NCBI RefSeq assembly: GCF_902498185.1
Contig: NZ_CABVIX010000007.1
Coordinates: 124,001 to 188,000 of the forward strand
DNA from: Pseudomonas fluorescens
GTDB taxonomy: Bacteria; Pseudomonadota; Gammaproteobacteria; Pseudomonadales; Pseudomonadaceae
DNA: 64,000 bases
Reading direction: 5' to 3'
The position numbers and the translations under genes are program-made. Below the pieces are notes generated by a model. The model worked only from the letters and a program-made list of their open reading frames with translations, was not told the DNA's origin and ran no database searches. Of the stretch, positions 45,801 through 54,834 are shown one piece after another. Each line of letters starts with the position of its first letter. The stretch's first letter is position 1.

Positions 45801-47057
45801 GGCCAGCACGTCCAGCGGCGCCTTGGGAATATGCAGCACGTCCAGCTCGCCGCGCCGGACGCTATCAAGCAGGGCCACGCACTCGATCAGGTCATCGCGG
45901 GAAGTGGCGAACAGGCGTCCCTTGGGCACGCCGTCCACTTGGTGGCCGGAGCGCCCGACCCGCTGCAGGAAGGCGGCTATGGAGCCTGGGGACGCGATCT
46001 GGCAGACCAGGTCGACCTCGCCGATATCGATGCCCAGCTCCAGCGAAGCGGTGGCCACCAACACTTGCAATGACCCACGCTTGAGCCGCTGCTCGGCATC
46101 CAGGCGGTATTCCTTGGCCAGGCTGCCATGGTGGGCGGCTACAGCGTCCTTGCCCAGCCGGTCGCTCAGGTGGCGCGTCAGACGCTCGGCCAGGCGCCGG
46201 GTATTGACGAATACCAGGGTGGTGCGGTGTGCCCGGGCAAGCTCGGCCAGGCGGTCGTAGACCAGCGACCAGACATCGGTGGCCATGACCGCCCCCAGCG
46301 GCACGGGAGGCACCTCGATGGCCAGGTCCCGCTGGCGGGCATGGCCAACGTCGACAATGGCGCAGGGCCGACCATGCCCGGTCAGGAACTGCGCGACCCG
46401 CTCCACCGGACGCTGGGTGGCCGACAGGCCGATACGACGCAAGGGACGGCCGGCCAGCACCTGCAGGCGCTCCAGGCTCAGTGCCAGATGGCAGCCGCGC
46501 TTGTTGCCGGCCAAGGCGTGGATCTCGTCGACGATCACCGTGTGCACATGGGCCAGGCCCTGGCGGCCGGACGTCGAGCCGAGCAGTACGTAAAGCGATT
46601 CGGGGGTGGTGACCAGGATATGTGGCGCGTGACGACGCATCGCCGCGCGTTCCTTCTGCGGCGTGTCGCCGCTGCGTACGGCGGTGGTGATCCGCGGCGG
46701 TTTCAGACCGCGCGCGGTGAGTGCGTCGCTGATGCCGTCCAGCGGCGTTTGCAGGTTCAGGCGGATGTCATTGGACAGCGCCTTGAGCGGCGAGACGTAG
46801 ACCACCTGAGTCTGTGCCGGCAGTTCTCCGTCCTGCTCCAGACCCTGGCGAAACAGCTCGTCGAGTACCGCCAGGAACGCGCTCAACGTCTTGCCCGAGC
46901 CTGTGGGCGCTGCGAGCAGCATCGACTGGCCGCGCTGGATCAATGGCCAGGCTTGCGCCTGCGCGCCGGTGACGCTGGCGAAGTGCTGCCGGAACCAGGC
47001 GCTGACCGCAGGGTGGAACAGCTCAAGGACCGGGTGCTGCTGGGCGGGAAGGTTCAT
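42834..47057 (-). CDS. lhr: Lhr, large DEXH-box helicase
   Basis: The 1407-residue protein is a long bacterial Lhr superfamily 2 helicase. Walker A is APTGSGKT (50-57) and motif II DEIH (177-180). Further motifs are VYVSPLKALSNDIR (Ia), LVTTPESLYVLL and QRVGRSGHQ (VI). The Lhr winged-helix/beta region (about 430-860) precedes the long C-terminal extension found in E. coli Lhr. It unwinds DNA-RNA hybrids and DNA and is linked to repair. The ATG at 47057 is preferred to an extension to 47144 because homology begins there, but the ribosome site is weak. metR lies 90 bp upstream. Confidence 0.92.
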   Translation of the reverse strand: MNLPAQQHPVLELFHPAVSAWFRQHFASVTGAQAQAWPLIQRGQSMLLAAPTGSGKTLSAFLAVLDELFRQGLEQDGELPAQTQVVYVSPLKALSNDIRLNLQTPLDGISDALTARGLKPPRITTAVRSGDTPQKERAAMRRHAPHILVTTPESLYVLLGSTSGRQGLAHVHTVIVDEIHALAGNKRGCHLALSLERLQVLAGRPLRRIGLSATQRPVERVAQFLTGHGRPCAIVDVGHARQRDLAIEVPPVPLGAVMATDVWSLVYDRLAELARAHRTTLVFVNTRRLAERLTRHLSDRLGKDAVAAHHGSLAKEYRLDAEQRLKRGSLQVLVATASLELGIDIGEVDLVCQIASPGSIAAFLQRVGRSGHQVDGVPKGRLFATSRDDLIECVALLDSVRRGELDVLHIPKAPLDVLAQQIVAEVSNQPWHERALFDCLQQADPFAELDWAHYQALLRMLAEGYNGRQGLRSAYVHRDAVSGMLRGRRGSQLTALTSGGTIPESADYAVLLEPQALSIGSVNEDFAVESIAGDIFQLGNASYRILRVEAGRVRVEDAHGLPPTIPFWLGEAPGRSDELSAAVARLQAEIDEHLTASGGDFGPLRGWLHDAFGLGDDSASQLLDYLGRTREVLGALPSQQTLVMERFFDESGGTQLIIHAPFGSRINRAWGLALRKRFCRTFNFELQAAASEDAIVLSLSTSHSFDLDEVWRYLSSKTAEAILIQALLEAPLFGVRWRWNAGVAMALPRFVGGRKVAPQIQRMKSEDLIAAVFPDQIACLENVAGERQIPEHPLVEQTLDDCLHEAMDSEGWLALLRRIESGGIRLISRDLPAPSPLAAAILNARPYAFLDDAPLEERRTQAVLNRRWTEVRSADDLGALDADAIAAVQAETWPNPAGSDEMHEALMSLGVITDAEVMANEGWGDWLKQLVKAGRASHLTGTDHGLWLARERLNLLPSLFPDAQLQPALGVLPGFDQPLDADAALTELLRARLSGHGPQTLAQVVVALGLSQSDVAQALARLEGDGYVMRGHFSPGVEALQWCERHLLARIHRYTVKRLRREIEPVSLQDFMRFLFDWQHLSSQERLQGPLAVAEVLGQLQGFPSAASAWEADLLPSRIKDYSRQWLDDACRSGQWTWSRLAATASSSTLPSTPLVLLPREHLGLWRSLASLPDSETLGPRAQRVHSALQEQGALFFDELTSEARLLPSELETALQELVGAGLVSADSFTGLRSLITPAAKRSPRMSRRGHAPLSSSMVHAGRWALLRKGSSNQDSDQRLEHVARSLLRRYGVVCWRLLERESEVLPSWRELLRCYHRLEARGEIRGGRFIGGLAGEQFALPEAVGLLRQVRRRPVDESLVMISASDPLNLVGTLLPGSKVPAISGNRVLYRDGVPVAARVAGHTVF

Positions 47058-47147
47058 CTGCTGTTTATGGGGCGCAGCTCCCTGAATGGCAAGGGGCGTT
47101 CGTCTGGACGTGCGGATGACGCGCCACCCAGGCGGGGGACGCAAGGC

Positions 47148-48065
47148 CTACCGCACCGCGCTGACGCCCTCAAGCGTGGCGAACGAGGTGTCCTTGGCGG
47201 TCAGCAGGAAGTCGCGCATGTATGGCGCGTCGAGCATGTCGGTGCGCACGGCCGCGTAGAGCGTCGCGAACAGGCCTTTTTCGCCCAGGCGCTTGCCCTT
47301 CACATAGCCACGGGAGCTGTACTCGTGCAGCGCCCAGTGCGGCATTCCGCAGACGCCACGACCGCTGGCCACCAGTTGCATCATCATCACCGTCAGCTCC
47401 GAGGTCCTGACGGCAGCGGGCTCGATATCGGCGGGTTCCAGGAAGCGGGTGAAGATGTCGAGGCGGTCGCGCTCCACCGGGTAGGTAATCAATGTCTGGT
47501 CGATCAGGTCGCGGGGCACGATGAAGGGCTTGCTGGCCAGCGGATGCTGGTTGGCCACCGCGAGCATCGCCTCATAGGTGAACAGCGGCACGTAAGTGAT
47601 ACCGGCCAGGTCCAGCGGATCGGAGGTGACCACAAGGTCGAGATCGCCCCGGGCGAGGGCAGGCAAGGGTGCGAAGGCGAAGCCCGAGGCCAGGTCCAGT
47701 TCGACCTCAGGCCAGGCATCGCGAAACTGGTCGATGGTCGGCATCAGCCACTGGAAGCAGCTGTGGCATTCGATGGCCATGTGCAGGCGGCCTGCCGTCC
47801 CGCCCGCCAGACGCGCGATATCCCGCTCGGCGCCGCGCAGCAGCGGCAACGCCGCATCGGCCAGTTGCAGCAGGCGCAGACCTGCGCTGGTGAAGCGGAT
47901 CGGCTTGCTCTTGCGCACGAACAGTTGCATACCCACGCGCTCTTCCAGCTCCTTGAACTGGTGCGACAACGCCGATTGGGTCAGGTGCAGGCGTTCGGCG
48001 GCCTCGACGAGGCTGTCGGCCTCGCGCAGGGCATGCAGGGTCTTCAGGTGACGGATTTCCAGCAC
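47148..48065 (-). CDS. metR: MetR, LysR-type regulator of methionine synthesis
   Basis: The 305-residue LysR-type regulator starts with the winged HTH (HLKTLHALREADSLVEAAER, then TQSALSHQFKELEERVG). Its effector domain is highly similar to MetR (HMAIECHSCFQWLMPTIDQF, TSELTVMMMQLVASGRGVCG). MetR responds to homocysteine and activates metE and metH. The GTG at 48065 gives the family N terminus (MLEIRHLK) and has GGAG 6 nt upstream, so it is preferred over the ATG at 48077, which has no ribosome site. No met target gene is adjacent. Confidence 0.9.
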   Translation of the reverse strand: MLEIRHLKTLHALREADSLVEAAERLHLTQSALSHQFKELEERVGMQLFVRKSKPIRFTSAGLRLLQLADAALPLLRGAERDIARLAGGTAGRLHMAIECHSCFQWLMPTIDQFRDAWPEVELDLASGFAFAPLPALARGDLDLVVTSDPLDLAGITYVPLFTYEAMLAVANQHPLASKPFIVPRDLIDQTLITYPVERDRLDIFTRFLEPADIEPAAVRTSELTVMMMQLVASGRGVCGMPHWALHEYSSRGYVKGKRLGEKGLFATLYAAVRTDMLDAPYMRDFLLTAKDTSFATLEGVSAVR

Positions 48066-48172
48066 AACGGGCTCCATGAACACTATTTGATACAAGCAGG
48101 CGTGGCGGTGAGTTTCTCTCATGCAGCAAGGGCTTGTCGACAATGGCAGGGCACGCCTGCCATTGCGCCGCG

Positions 48173-51100
48173 TCAGAGGCCGGCGAAGTGACGGCTGGCG
48201 ACCGGGCGGCTTATCGCACCGCGCCACACCGGCACCGGGACGGCCTGGCCCTGTTGCCATTCAGGTCCCCGGTAACGGTCGGCGGCGAGCTTCAGGTGCG
48301 CCGCGCTGTATTGCTCGAACGGTGTCTGCGGGTCGCGGTAATGAAAATGCGCGTACCACAGTGGTGTCCGGGCGGGGTCGCTCAGGTCGAGCACGGCGTA
48401 TTCCTGCAGGTGATCGCCCGCCTTGAGGCGGCGTCTGCCTTGCAGGCGCTGCAACTCGACATGCTGCTCTTCGAGCAGGTACGTCAATTGCCCCTCGTTG
48501 GGCTGCGGGCTGCGCTTGATCTGCGCCGCACGCAGGGCCTTGCCGCGCTCGCGCAGCCGCCGGGCATGCGCGAGCAACAGTGCAGGTTCTGCCGTCGCGC
48601 GGTCGAGTTCGTTCAGGCGGCGGGCGCAGCTTTCGAGGTCTTCGGCCTTGATGACCATCATGTGCTCAAGGTCTGCAGGCAGCATGCCTTGGCGTTGGTA
48701 CATCGCGATGCGCGCCTGGTAGCTATCCAGGTCAGCCACCAGCCGGACCGCGGCTGCCTTGAGCTCGGCAAGTTCGTGGGGTCGTGCTGCACGATGGGCT
48801 GGCAGCGGCTGCCAGTGCTCCCCGGAGCTGACGAACCGGCCGACCTCGCCCCCGGTCTCGCCGCGCATGACCATGTAGCCAGGCTTGGTCGCGGTAGCTG
48901 GCAAGTAGTCGCCGATGTACAGCTGGCCCTCGACGGTCTGGAACAGCCGTGGAGCGCTGGGGCCGCGCGCGGGGCGCGCATCGCTCGGTGTGCGCCGGAT
49001 CGTGCGCTCGGCACGGGCGATCACGGCATCGAGGTTATCGTACAGTTGTTCGAGATAGAGCTCGTCGAACAACTGTGGGGCACTTGCCTGGGTGCTCTGC
49101 AGGCGGCGCCTGTAGTCAAGGTAGGCATGGCGAACCTGCTCCTGGATCTGCCGGCGTTGCGCGCTGCTGGCCTGCACATGCTGCAGGTCGATCAGGGTGC
49201 TGCTGGCACGCAGGGCGGCTTCCTCGCTTTTGTGCAGGCGCTGGATAAGGAATACCGCGCCAGGGCTTGCGTCATCGAAGCGCTGGGCAGCATGCATCAG
49301 GTGCTGGGTATTGAAGAAATCGCGAAACCCGGCGTTGAGTGTCTGCCGGTAGCGGTCGTGGACCTTGCGCAGCACCGAGGTGCTTTCACCCCGGCCGTGC
49401 CAGGTGTCGAGCTGGTCGACGGTGTCGAAAATCTGCTCGCGCTCGGCGAGGTGCTCGATGGCTTTGCGGCGAAGCTGGCGCCACCAGGGCAGCTGCTGAG
49501 CGAGGCCTGCGGACTCGTTGATGCGGATGTGCAGAACGCCGATCTCTGCCAGGCGCCGTCGGCTTCGACGTGCCTTGAGTTCGAGCAGGTGCACCAGCCG
49601 ATCACCGACCACGGTCGCGGTCCTGGCCTTCTGGCGCAGCGGCACCTGACGGTTGCGCCCGCTGCTCAGCTGCAGATAGCCGTGCCAGGTGTCATAGAGT
49701 TGCTTGCCTTGCTCGACATCGGCGACGCAGCGCTGTTCCAGTTCGGCGAGCATCGAAAGCTTGTCGCTGTCTTCTGCCAGGTCGAACCGTGTGTACAGCT
49801 CGTTGCTGCGCGCCAGTGACGCCTGCAACTGGCTTTCCTCGGCCAGCGCCTTGCTGTACAGAAGATGCTGGCGGCGATACACGCGGTCAGTCCAGAAACG
49901 CGGCAACCGCTGGCGAAGGGCTGCCGGCCAGTACGGCTCCAGTTGCTCGGCCAGTCGCCCGAGCGCTTGGCCTCCTCCTGCGCCGCCGCCATGCAAGTGG
50001 GTGCCATACAGGGCGAAATGCGTGTCCCAGCGGCCTTGGGCATCGAGCGCGACGGCACGCTTGAAGCCTTTGCGTGGCGTGCCGGCCAGGCGCCAGGTGT
50101 GAGCGGTGGCATCCCAGTTCACCTTGCAGGGGCGATCGCCAACAAGAATGAAGTCGCCCTCGGCATGCTGGTAAATGCCTGAGAAACGGCCCCGAGTCCC
50201 GGGCTGCACAGCGCTGAGTGACAAGGGGGCGGCATGCTCGTAGCCCGCGAAACGCTCCAGCCGCTGGCGGCTTGCAGACCCGCTCGGTGCCGTGCCCTTG
50301 AGCTGGCGCTGGCGTGCCAGGCGCCGTGCCGAGCGTACGTTGACGCCAACCGCCACGCCAGGCGCAAGGTCCATGGCAGCATCTATGAGTGCGAGCAGGG
50401 CCTGCTCCAGTTCTTCCAGGGCACGCTCACCTTGGCCCTGCACCAGCGCCTTGGCAGCGCCGTAGGCGGCGTCGAAGAAGTCGTAGACGCCGATGACCGA
50501 ACCGACCACCGGCACAAAGCCCATGACCATTTTCAGGTAGTTGAAGACCATGCCGCTCTGGTAGGCAAAGTTCTCCAGCCAGAGATCACGATTCGAGCGT
50601 GAGGTTGCCCGGTGGGCAGCGATCACCCTGCCCATCTGCGCATCGAGCAAATGATGGGCCAGCGACAAGTGCGCAGGCCATGGGCTGCCAAGCGCGATGA
50701 CGCCGTCGAAGCCATGGTCCAGAGCCTGGCGCAGGCGCGAGCGGTGCGCGTCGGGATTGCCCAGCAGCGCACGGCCAGCCAGGTAGTCCAATCCCTCGCG
50801 CTGCCTGGCTTGCCCGTAAAGGGCCAAGCGCGCCGCTTCGAGGCTGGGATATTGGGCCAGCGGCTGGGCAGGGTGTTCGGGCTGGCATAGCAGGGTGATG
50901 CCGCTGCGCTGGTCGGTGACGAAGGTGACGCCGGACAGCGGGGCAGGCCTGTCGGCGGTGTCCGTGCCGCCAGAGCTGAGTAGTGCGCCGATCAGGCGAA
51001 TGTCATGGCCTGCGGTCCGGTATTGCTCGGCAGAGTTGGCGTCGATGGCGATCTCCAGGATCGCCTGGCCTTCCTCGTGCAGCTTGCCCCGCGCCTGGCC

Positions 51101-53224
51101 AAGGACGCCCTGCACCCGCAGCATCAGGCGCCAGGGTTCGACCAGGCATTCGCGCCGGTACTGTTCGGCATAGGGCGTGTCGTCGATGCCTCGATAACTT
51201 GCCAGAATGCAGTCCTCGTAGGCCTGGGCCAGGTCAAGCTCGGTGGCGAGTGTCTGCAGGTACGCTTTGTCCAGGCCGCTGGCCACCGCCTGGCGCACAC
51301 GCGCATTGTCGATCGGACAATGCACGGTGAGAAACCTGAGCCGGTCGAGCATTGCCTCGTCGAGGTTCTCCAGCAACAGATCCTCCAGCGAGTGCATCTC
51401 GCGCTCGGCGCTGGGCACCAGGACCTCGCGAAACGGCACGCCCGGCGCACCGCTGCCGGCAATGGGGTCCTTGCGCCGAGAGGTGCTGCGCGGCAGCTCG
51501 AGGCCGATGGGCGTGCCATCGTAGCCGTCGAAATCCTGGGCCAGGCGCCGGTTGATGCGCTGCCAGCAGAACAGGCCGCGGTGCGGCAGGTCGCGCGACA
51601 GCAGGGCCTGGGCCTTGCGCATGGCCGTGGCGTAGTGTTCGAGAAGGCCGCGTAACGCCAGCCGGGTGTCCCGGGCGGTATTGGCCAACCAGTCGGGGAG
51701 AACCCCGGCCAGGCTGGCGCTGTCCTGCTCGTGCATCAGGCTATCCAGGGCAGCTTCGCGCGCGGCGTGTGCCGGCACCTGCAGGCTCAGATGGAGCGCA
51801 TCTTCATGCCAGGCGGCCACGTCGCTTTCGTCCTGGTCAGCGGCAGCGGCGCCCCGGGCGTGTTCCAGGTGATAGGCCAGCACGCCACGCAGCACGTCGC
51901 CGTGCACCGGGCTCAGGCCAACCGCGAGGTCCGAGCCTGGCGGCGCGCCCAGGCACTGTTCCAGCATGCTGCGGTCGGCGCAACGCAGCAGGCCGCCATG
52001 CTCGCCTGGCCAGTACAGCAGCAGCGCGTACTGGGTGTTGAGCCGGTCCAGCGCATCGCGATGGGTGATGATCAGCGCATCCTCGATCAGCTGCCGATCG
52101 CTGTTGGCCGGCTCGCCCTCCACAACCGGGCGGTAAAGCAGCGGGTGGGCGGCTATGGTCAGCGCCTCGGGGCCAGGGAACGCATCACCCTGAGCCGTCA
52201 GTGACTCGATCCAGTCAAGCTCCTGGGTGCTGATTTGCCCTAGCAGGCGCTGGAAGCGGGCATGGGCCAGCAAGCCTGCGCGCTGGGCGCCAGTCAGGTC
52301 GGCGAGGGCGCCGGTATCTATCGGGGCGTGTTGCCAGCCACCGCGCAGCAGGCGTCCAATCGCCCTGCTGGCATCCATGCGGGCGGTCCGTACCGCGTCT
52401 CGGTGCTCGATCAAGGCGGGCAACTGCTCGGCCGAGGGCACCATCAAGTCGAGTTGCCGCTGGATTTGCTGCCTCGCCACCGTGGGTGACACATCAGCCG
52501 CCAGGCTGCCGAAGTCATGCAGGGAGGCTGTCGCGGTTGCGTCGGTGGCAGCGTCGAGGGGTGGGGGGGCGGCGAGAACGACCTGACTGCCACGGCCCGT
52601 CCCCACGGGCGCGCGCAGCAGGCTCGCCAGGAGCGAGTCAAAGCCTGCCGTTGCCGAGTCCACTGACAGGTAGCTTACCGATTGGCCGGCTTCGCCAGTG
52701 GCCAGCAGTTCGGCGTCCAGCGCCTGGCGTGTGGCGTAGGCACTGAACGCAGGCTGTCGCCCGGGCCGGTAGAGCACCTGCTGCGCCTCGCCTTCGAGAG
52801 CGAATACCAGAGCGCCCGGCAACGCATGCCCGGCTGTCAGGGGCGTTTCGATGCTCAGCTGGCGATTGCCCAGCCGCAGCCATTCAGGGTTTTCCAGCAC
52901 ACCCGTGGCCGCGCGTAACCCATCGGCATCGACCGCCCCGCTCAGCCGAGTGTAGTCGTGGCTGGTACGCAGGTGCCCAAGGTAGTGTTCCAGGGCGTGC
53001 TCGCGGCGGCTGACCGGGGTGCCTCCGGCCCGGCCCTGCCAGTAGGTCGTCCACGGCTCGCCAGTGCCGGCAGGGGCGTTGCGCAGCAGGTCACCGAAGA
53101 CATCGCAGTGCGCGGTGCATTGGGCGATGGTGTGCTCCAGGGCCGTGCCGGTGACAGGCCCGGCAAGGGTGAAGTCGAGCTGGTTTGGCAGGTTGTCAAC
53201 GGGTTGATCGGGCTGATCGTTCAT
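48173..53224 (-). CDS. Giant dermonecrotic-toxin-domain-like protein (DUF6543-type)
   Basis: The 1683-residue protein resembles the large Pseudomonas proteins annotated as dermonecrotic toxin domain-containing. Family-like parts are an N-terminal segment LPGALVFALEGEAQQVLYRP and a hydrophobic segment at about 890-922 (MVFNYLKMVMGFVPVVGSVI) that could insert in a membrane. An Arg-rich, probably coiled-coil region spans about 1150-1450. The C-terminal part includes LWYAHFHYRDPQTPFEQYSAAHLK and ends VWRGAISRPVASRHFAGL. No Sec signal is seen. The ATG at 53224 has GGAG 6 nt upstream, inside a hairpin. No secretion, chaperone or immunity gene is adjacent. The catalytic activity is unknown, and the family call rests on remembered resemblance. 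Confidence 0.62.
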   Translation of the reverse strand: MNDQPDQPVDNLPNQLDFTLAGPVTGTALEHTIAQCTAHCDVFGDLLRNAPAGTGEPWTTYWQGRAGGTPVSRREHALEHYLGHLRTSHDYTRLSGAVDADGLRAATGVLENPEWLRLGNRQLSIETPLTAGHALPGALVFALEGEAQQVLYRPGRQPAFSAYATRQALDAELLATGEAGQSVSYLSVDSATAGFDSLLASLLRAPVGTGRGSQVVLAAPPPLDAATDATATASLHDFGSLAADVSPTVARQQIQRQLDLMVPSAEQLPALIEHRDAVRTARMDASRAIGRLLRGGWQHAPIDTGALADLTGAQRAGLLAHARFQRLLGQISTQELDWIESLTAQGDAFPGPEALTIAAHPLLYRPVVEGEPANSDRQLIEDALIITHRDALDRLNTQYALLLYWPGEHGGLLRCADRSMLEQCLGAPPGSDLAVGLSPVHGDVLRGVLAYHLEHARGAAAADQDESDVAAWHEDALHLSLQVPAHAAREAALDSLMHEQDSASLAGVLPDWLANTARDTRLALRGLLEHYATAMRKAQALLSRDLPHRGLFCWQRINRRLAQDFDGYDGTPIGLELPRSTSRRKDPIAGSGAPGVPFREVLVPSAEREMHSLEDLLLENLDEAMLDRLRFLTVHCPIDNARVRQAVASGLDKAYLQTLATELDLAQAYEDCILASYRGIDDTPYAEQYRRECLVEPWRLMLRVQGVLGQARGKLHEEGQAILEIAIDANSAEQYRTAGHDIRLIGALLSSGGTDTADRPAPLSGVTFVTDQRSGITLLCQPEHPAQPLAQYPSLEAARLALYGQARQREGLDYLAGRALLGNPDAHRSRLRQALDHGFDGVIALGSPWPAHLSLAHHLLDAQMGRVIAAHRATSRSNRDLWLENFAYQSGMVFNYLKMVMGFVPVVGSVIGVYDFFDAAYGAAKALVQGQGERALEELEQALLALIDAAMDLAPGVAVGVNVRSARRLARQRQLKGTAPSGSASRQRLERFAGYEHAAPLSLSAVQPGTRGRFSGIYQHAEGDFILVGDRPCKVNWDATAHTWRLAGTPRKGFKRAVALDAQGRWDTHFALYGTHLHGGGAGGGQALGRLAEQLEPYWPAALRQRLPRFWTDRVYRRQHLLYSKALAEESQLQASLARSNELYTRFDLAEDSDKLSMLAELEQRCVADVEQGKQLYDTWHGYLQLSSGRNRQVPLRQKARTATVVGDRLVHLLELKARRSRRRLAEIGVLHIRINESAGLAQQLPWWRQLRRKAIEHLAEREQIFDTVDQLDTWHGRGESTSVLRKVHDRYRQTLNAGFRDFFNTQHLMHAAQRFDDASPGAVFLIQRLHKSEEAALRASSTLIDLQHVQASSAQRRQIQEQVRHAYLDYRRRLQSTQASAPQLFDELYLEQLYDNLDAVIARAERTIRRTPSDARPARGPSAPRLFQTVEGQLYIGDYLPATATKPGYMVMRGETGGEVGRFVSSGEHWQPLPAHRAARPHELAELKAAAVRLVADLDSYQARIAMYQRQGMLPADLEHMMVIKAEDLESCARRLNELDRATAEPALLLAHARRLRERGKALRAAQIKRSPQPNEGQLTYLLEEQHVELQRLQGRRRLKAGDHLQEYAVLDLSDPARTPLWYAHFHYRDPQTPFEQYSAAHLKLAADRYRGPEWQQGQAVPVPVWRGAISRPVASRHFAGL

Positions 53225-53232
53225 GCGCGTCT

Positions 53233-53268
53233 CCAATGGGTCGATGCCAGAAATGGCAGGTCCATTGG
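53233..53268 (-). promoter_or_regulatory. Leader hairpin overlapping the toxin-like gene's ribosome-binding site
   Basis: On the minus strand CCAATGG (53268-53262) pairs with CCATTGG (53239-53233), enclosing a second stem TGCCA-TTTC-TGGCA (53258-53245). The last two bases of the outer stem are the first two of the GGAG Shine-Dalgarno (53234-53231), 6 nt before the start codon. Folding would hinder initiation, so temperature, a small RNA or an RNA-binding protein could control translation. Confidence 0.55.
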
Positions 53269-53418
53269 GCTCGGTGGCAGACTGCGTGCAGTGGTAGATA
53301 GTTACCGGTCGACCGTTGGGCCGCGTTCATGAAATTGTCACGCAACTGTGGCAGCGCGCTCGCAGGCTTTTCATCACACTCGCGCATTACTGGGTATCTG
53401 CGTTCTGGTGTTTCCTTC

Positions 53419-54438
53419 ATGCGGGCTTTTCTGATTGCTTTCTGTTTCCTGACAAGTGCTTCGGGGGCGTTCGCCGCCCTGCGCTGCGACAGCTCGGCGC
53501 CTGTCCAGCGGATCGAGCTTGGGCCGCTGAGCCTGGTCTACCAGAGCGTTGGCGACCCGGCGGATCCGGCCCTGTTGCTGGTCATGGGACTGGGTGGCCA
53601 GTTGATTCACTGGCCCGATGACGTGGTCGAAGCCTTGTGCCAGCAAGGCTTTCGGGTGATCCGCTATGACAACCGTGATGCCGGGCTTTCTCGCTGGAAC
53701 CAGGCGCCACCCACGCCGAGCCTGACCTGGGAACTGCTGCGCTACAAGCTCGGCCTGGCAGTGGCAGCGCCGTATACCCTGACCGATATGGCCGGCGATG
53801 CGTTGCGCCTGATGGACGCGCTCAAGGTCCGGCGCTTTCATGTGCTGGGCGTGAGCATGGGCGGGATGATCGCCCAGCATCTGGCGGCGATGGCTCCCCA
53901 GCGAGTGCGCAGCCTGACCCTGCTCATGTCCAGCTCTGGCGCGGCGGGCTTGCCGGCGCCAACGCCTGCGCTGGTGCAGTTGCTGGCTCGGCGCAGCGCG
54001 CCGAACCGCGAGGTTGCCATCGAGCAGCAAGCTGACATGCTTGCCGCGTTGGGCAGCCCAGGGTTGCCAGATGACCGCGCCGCCTTGCTGCAGGAGGCCG
54101 CGGCGGCCTATGACCGGGCGTTCAGTCCGGAGGGGGCCAAGCGCCAGATCATGGCGATTCTCGCCGAGCCGAGCCGGGTCGAGCTGCTCGACAGGCTGCG
54201 CCTGCCGACGCTGGTGGTGCACGGCACGGCCGATCCGTTGCTGCCGGTGATGCATGGCGTGCACCTGGCGGCGCACTTGCGAGGCAGCCAGCTGCGGTTG
54301 ATTCCTGGGTTGGCGCACCGGTTCCAGGAGCCCTTCAAGGGGCCGCTGCTGGGGGCGGTGCTGCCGTACCTGAGGGAACACCGTGAGGCGGCGCAGGTAG
54401 CGGGGTTGGCGGCAACCCAGCGGCACGGATCCTTGTAG
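53419..54438 (+). CDS. Exported alpha/beta hydrolase
   Basis: The 339-residue protein has a signal peptide (MRAFLIAFCFLTSASGAFA) and an alpha/beta hydrolase domain. It has an oxyanion segment MGLGGQLIHW, a nucleophile elbow GVSMGGM, an acid in HGTADPLLP and a His in PGLAHRF. It probably acts in the periplasm as an esterase or lactonase; the substrate is unknown. The start at 53419 is chosen for its signal peptide, although no clear ribosome site is visible; the frame is open from 53329. It is divergent from the toxin-like gene. Confidence 0.8.
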   Translation: MRAFLIAFCFLTSASGAFAALRCDSSAPVQRIELGPLSLVYQSVGDPADPALLLVMGLGGQLIHWPDDVVEALCQQGFRVIRYDNRDAGLSRWNQAPPTPSLTWELLRYKLGLAVAAPYTLTDMAGDALRLMDALKVRRFHVLGVSMGGMIAQHLAAMAPQRVRSLTLLMSSSGAAGLPAPTPALVQLLARRSAPNREVAIEQQADMLAALGSPGLPDDRAALLQEAAAAYDRAFSPEGAKRQIMAILAEPSRVELLDRLRLPTLVVHGTADPLLPVMHGVHLAAHLRGSQLRLIPGLAHRFQEPFKGPLLGAVLPYLREHREAAQVAGLAATQRHGSL

Positions 54439-54480
54439 ACGGCCGCTTCGGGTCGCCAGTCAGGCGTCTCGACGCCGTCC

Positions 54481-54816
54481 TCAGTGCAGCCGCACCCACA
54501 CCGTGACCAGCACCGTCGCGGCCACCAGCCAGGCGACCGTGGCCAGTGCCAGCGAAACCTCCAGGCGCATGCGGTCGACGAGGATGTACAACGCCGCCAG
54601 GTATACGAAATACGGAATGATCGACCACATCCCGAAGACAATGGTGGCCTTGAGGTCTGCTACCGAGCGGCCCTTGCCGACGATGTAGTGAGCGATCAGG
54701 GCAAAGGTGGGAAACAGCGGCACCAGCCCCGCGAGGTAGTAGTTGCGGGTCTTGGCCAGCAGGGCGAGCAGCACCACCACGGCACCGCCCACGGCGGCCT
54801 TGAGTATCAGATCCAC
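54481..54816 (-). CDS. glpM: GlpM family membrane protein
   Basis: The 111-residue protein has four predicted membrane segments and a conserved core, KTRNYYLAGLVPLFPTFALI followed by AHYIVGKGR, that closely matches P. aeruginosa GlpM. GlpM was linked to alginate production there, and its biochemical role is unknown. In P. aeruginosa it sits next to glpD; here it is about 6.8 kb away, with the aau/aat genes in between. aauR lies 18 bp upstream. Confidence 0.88.
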   Translation of the reverse strand: MDLILKAAVGGAVVVLLALLAKTRNYYLAGLVPLFPTFALIAHYIVGKGRSVADLKATIVFGMWSIIPYFVYLAALYILVDRMRLEVSLALATVAWLVAATVLVTVWVRLH

Positions 54817-54834
54817 GATGTCATTTCCTTATGA

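Noticed and set aside
46128..48191. 687-codon open frame opposite lhr and metR
   Set aside because: It crosses two well-supported minus-strand genes and lacks family features.
48134..49819. 561-codon open frame opposite the toxin-like gene
   Set aside because: Antisense shadow; residue use is typical of high-GC noise frames.
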